A stretch of 64,000 bases of DNA from Delftia tsuruhatensis NBRC 16741 (lineage in GTDB: Bacteria > Pseudomonadota > Gammaproteobacteria > Burkholderiales > Burkholderiaceae_C): the NCBI RefSeq assembly GCF_001571325.1, contig NZ_BCTO01000019.1:1-64000 (forward strand). Direction: 5' to 3'. The notes below the pieces were generated by a model, which ran no database searches, was not told the origin of the DNA, and saw nothing but the letters and a program-made list of their open reading frames with translations. This document shows, piece after piece, positions 63,123-64,000 of this stretch (position 1 is the first letter of the stretch; the number at the start of each line of letters is the position of its first letter). Position numbers and translations under genes: made by a program.

Positions 63123-64000
63123 TTACAGGTCGAACAGCAGGCGCGAAGGATCTTCCAGCGCGTCCTTCATGGCCACCAGGCCCAGCACGGCTTCGCGGCC
63201 GTCGATGATGCGGTGGTCATAGGACATGGCCAGATAGTTCATCGGGCGCACCACGACCTGGCCGTTCTCGACCATGGCACGGTCCTTGGTGGCGTGCACG
63301 CCCAGGATGGCCGACTGGGGCGGGTTGATGATGGGGGTGGACATCATCGAGCCGAAGGTGCCGCCATTGGAGATGGAGAAGGTGCCGCCGGTCATTTCTT
63401 CAATGCCCAGCTTGCCTTCGGCAGCCTTCTTGCCGAATTCGGCAATCTTCTTTTCGATGTCGGCGAAGCTCATCTGGTCTGCATTGCGCAGGATGGGCAC
63501 CACCAGGCCACGGGGCGAACCCACGGCGATACCGATGTCGAAGTAGCCGTGGTAGACGATGTCGTTGCCGTCCACGGATGCGTTGAGCACCGGGTACTTC
63601 TTCAGGGCGTGCACGGCCGCCTTGACGAAGAAGGACATGAAGCCCAGCTTGGTGCCGTGTTCCTTGGTGAAGGCGTCCTGGAACTTCTTGCGCAGATCCA
63701 TCACCGGGGCCATGTTCACTTCATTGAACGTGGTCAGGATGGCGTTGGTGGACTGCGACTGCAGCAGACGCTCGGCCACGCGGGCACGCAGGCGGCTCAT
63801 GGGCACGCGCTGCTCGGGACGGCCGCTGAGGTCTTCCTTGGCGGACGGAGCCGACACCTGGGGCAGCGCCTTGGTGGGCACGCCGGTGGGAATGACGGCA
63901 GCGGTGGACTGCACGCCGCCCTTGATGGCGGCCAGGGCGTCGCCCTTGGTCACGCGGCCATCCTTGCCGGAGCCAGCCACGTTGGCGGCCGACAGGTTGT
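63123..64000 (-). CDS. odhB: Dihydrolipoyllysine succinyltransferase E2 of 2-oxoglutarate dehydrogenase (5' part outside window)
   Basis: The visible 292 residues contain the end of the peripheral subunit-binding domain ([20 protein letters not shown]) and the complete catalytic domain ([55 protein letters not shown], and the active-site [14 protein letters not shown]). The lipoyl domain would lie beyond the right edge. The sequence and the adjacent lpdA indicate the succinyl-transferring enzyme of the citric acid cycle and not the pyruvate one. The linker is Pro/Ala-rich. Confidence 0.94.
   Translation of the reverse strand, partial: NLSAANVAGSGKDGRVTKGDALAAIKGGVQSTAAVIPTGVPTKALPQVSAPSAKEDLSGRPEQRVPMSRLRARVAERLLQSQSTNAILTTFNEVNMAPVMDLRKKFQDAFTKEHGTKLGFMSFFVKAAVHALKKYPVLNASVDGNDIVYHGYFDIGIAVGSPRGLVVPILRNADQMSFADIEKKIAEFGKKAAEGKLGIEEMTGGTFSISNGGTFGSMMSTPIINPPQSAILGVHATKDRAMVENGQVVVRPMNYLAMSYDHRIIDGREAVLGLVAMKDALEDPSRLLFDL

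Overview
The window looks like chromosome from a high-GC betaproteobacterium of the Burkholderiales, most likely Comamonadaceae (Delftia/Acidovorax/Comamonas type). This is an inference from gene content and order: three Bug-type (TctC) periplasmic receptors without permeases, the pepA-holC and lptFG arrangement, the rsfS-rlmH-maf-rng and yebC-purD-hemF runs, zapE-lpdA-odhB, a CysB-type regulator, and Comamonadaceae-like dispersed hairpins. No rRNA, tRNA, CRISPR array or insertion sequence was recognised.

Positions 1 to about 6900 are the right end of a prophage that runs off the left edge. Small, mostly translationally coupled genes run rightward: an RdgC protein carrying an FtsK-gamma winged helix, two Cys-rich small proteins, an H-NS-like protein, a solitary beta-class DNA methyltransferase, a long modular protein built on Ala/Pro linkers, several short unknowns and an AlpA-like excisionase candidate. 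They end tail-to-tail against a leftward P4-type tyrosine integrase. Terminators are embedded in gene 3' ends, and a terminator-plus-start cassette occurs twice.

From 6.9 to 15.8 kb are a 2-hydroxyacid dehydrogenase, pepA-holC-hypothetical leftward, lptF-lptG (LPS export) and a CbiX-type chelatase rightward, then cysB and an aminotransferase. At 15.9-19.2 kb a Fur box precedes an AraC-family regulator and a TonB-dependent siderophore receptor with no siderophore synthesis genes, which suggests piracy of foreign siderophores. A Bug receptor follows. At 20.5-23.7 kb is a LodA/LodB-like pair: a cysteine tryptophylquinone amino-acid oxidase and its flavoprotein maturase, with a strong nested palindrome upstream.

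From 23.8 to 30.7 kb are leftward housekeeping runs: rng, maf, rlmH and rsfS (the last with a histone-like Lys/Ala tail), then hemF, purD and yebC. nadD, often found next to rsfS, is not between hemF and rsfS. Rightward genes at 30.8-34.1 kb encode a HerA/YjgR-type ATPase, a threonine dehydratase and upp, separated by clear terminators. A second YebC paralogue and a PQQ-type sugar dehydrogenase follow.

From 36.3 to 41.4 kb a leftward catabolic cluster (CoA-ester lyase, Bug receptor, CoA-transferase, PDC-hydrolase-like amidohydrolase, second Bug receptor) faces a divergent LysR regulator with a good operator between them. It probably takes up and activates an organic acid. Then come a second LysR gene, tam, a glyoxalase-fold protein, an SpmA-SpmB fusion, sbcB, cardiolipin synthase, clpA-clpS, dnaE, bamD, a DinG-family helicase, a PP2C phosphatase, a secreted coiled-coil protein and zapE. 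The window ends with lpdA and the C-terminal part of odhB, which have a terminator-like hairpin between them.
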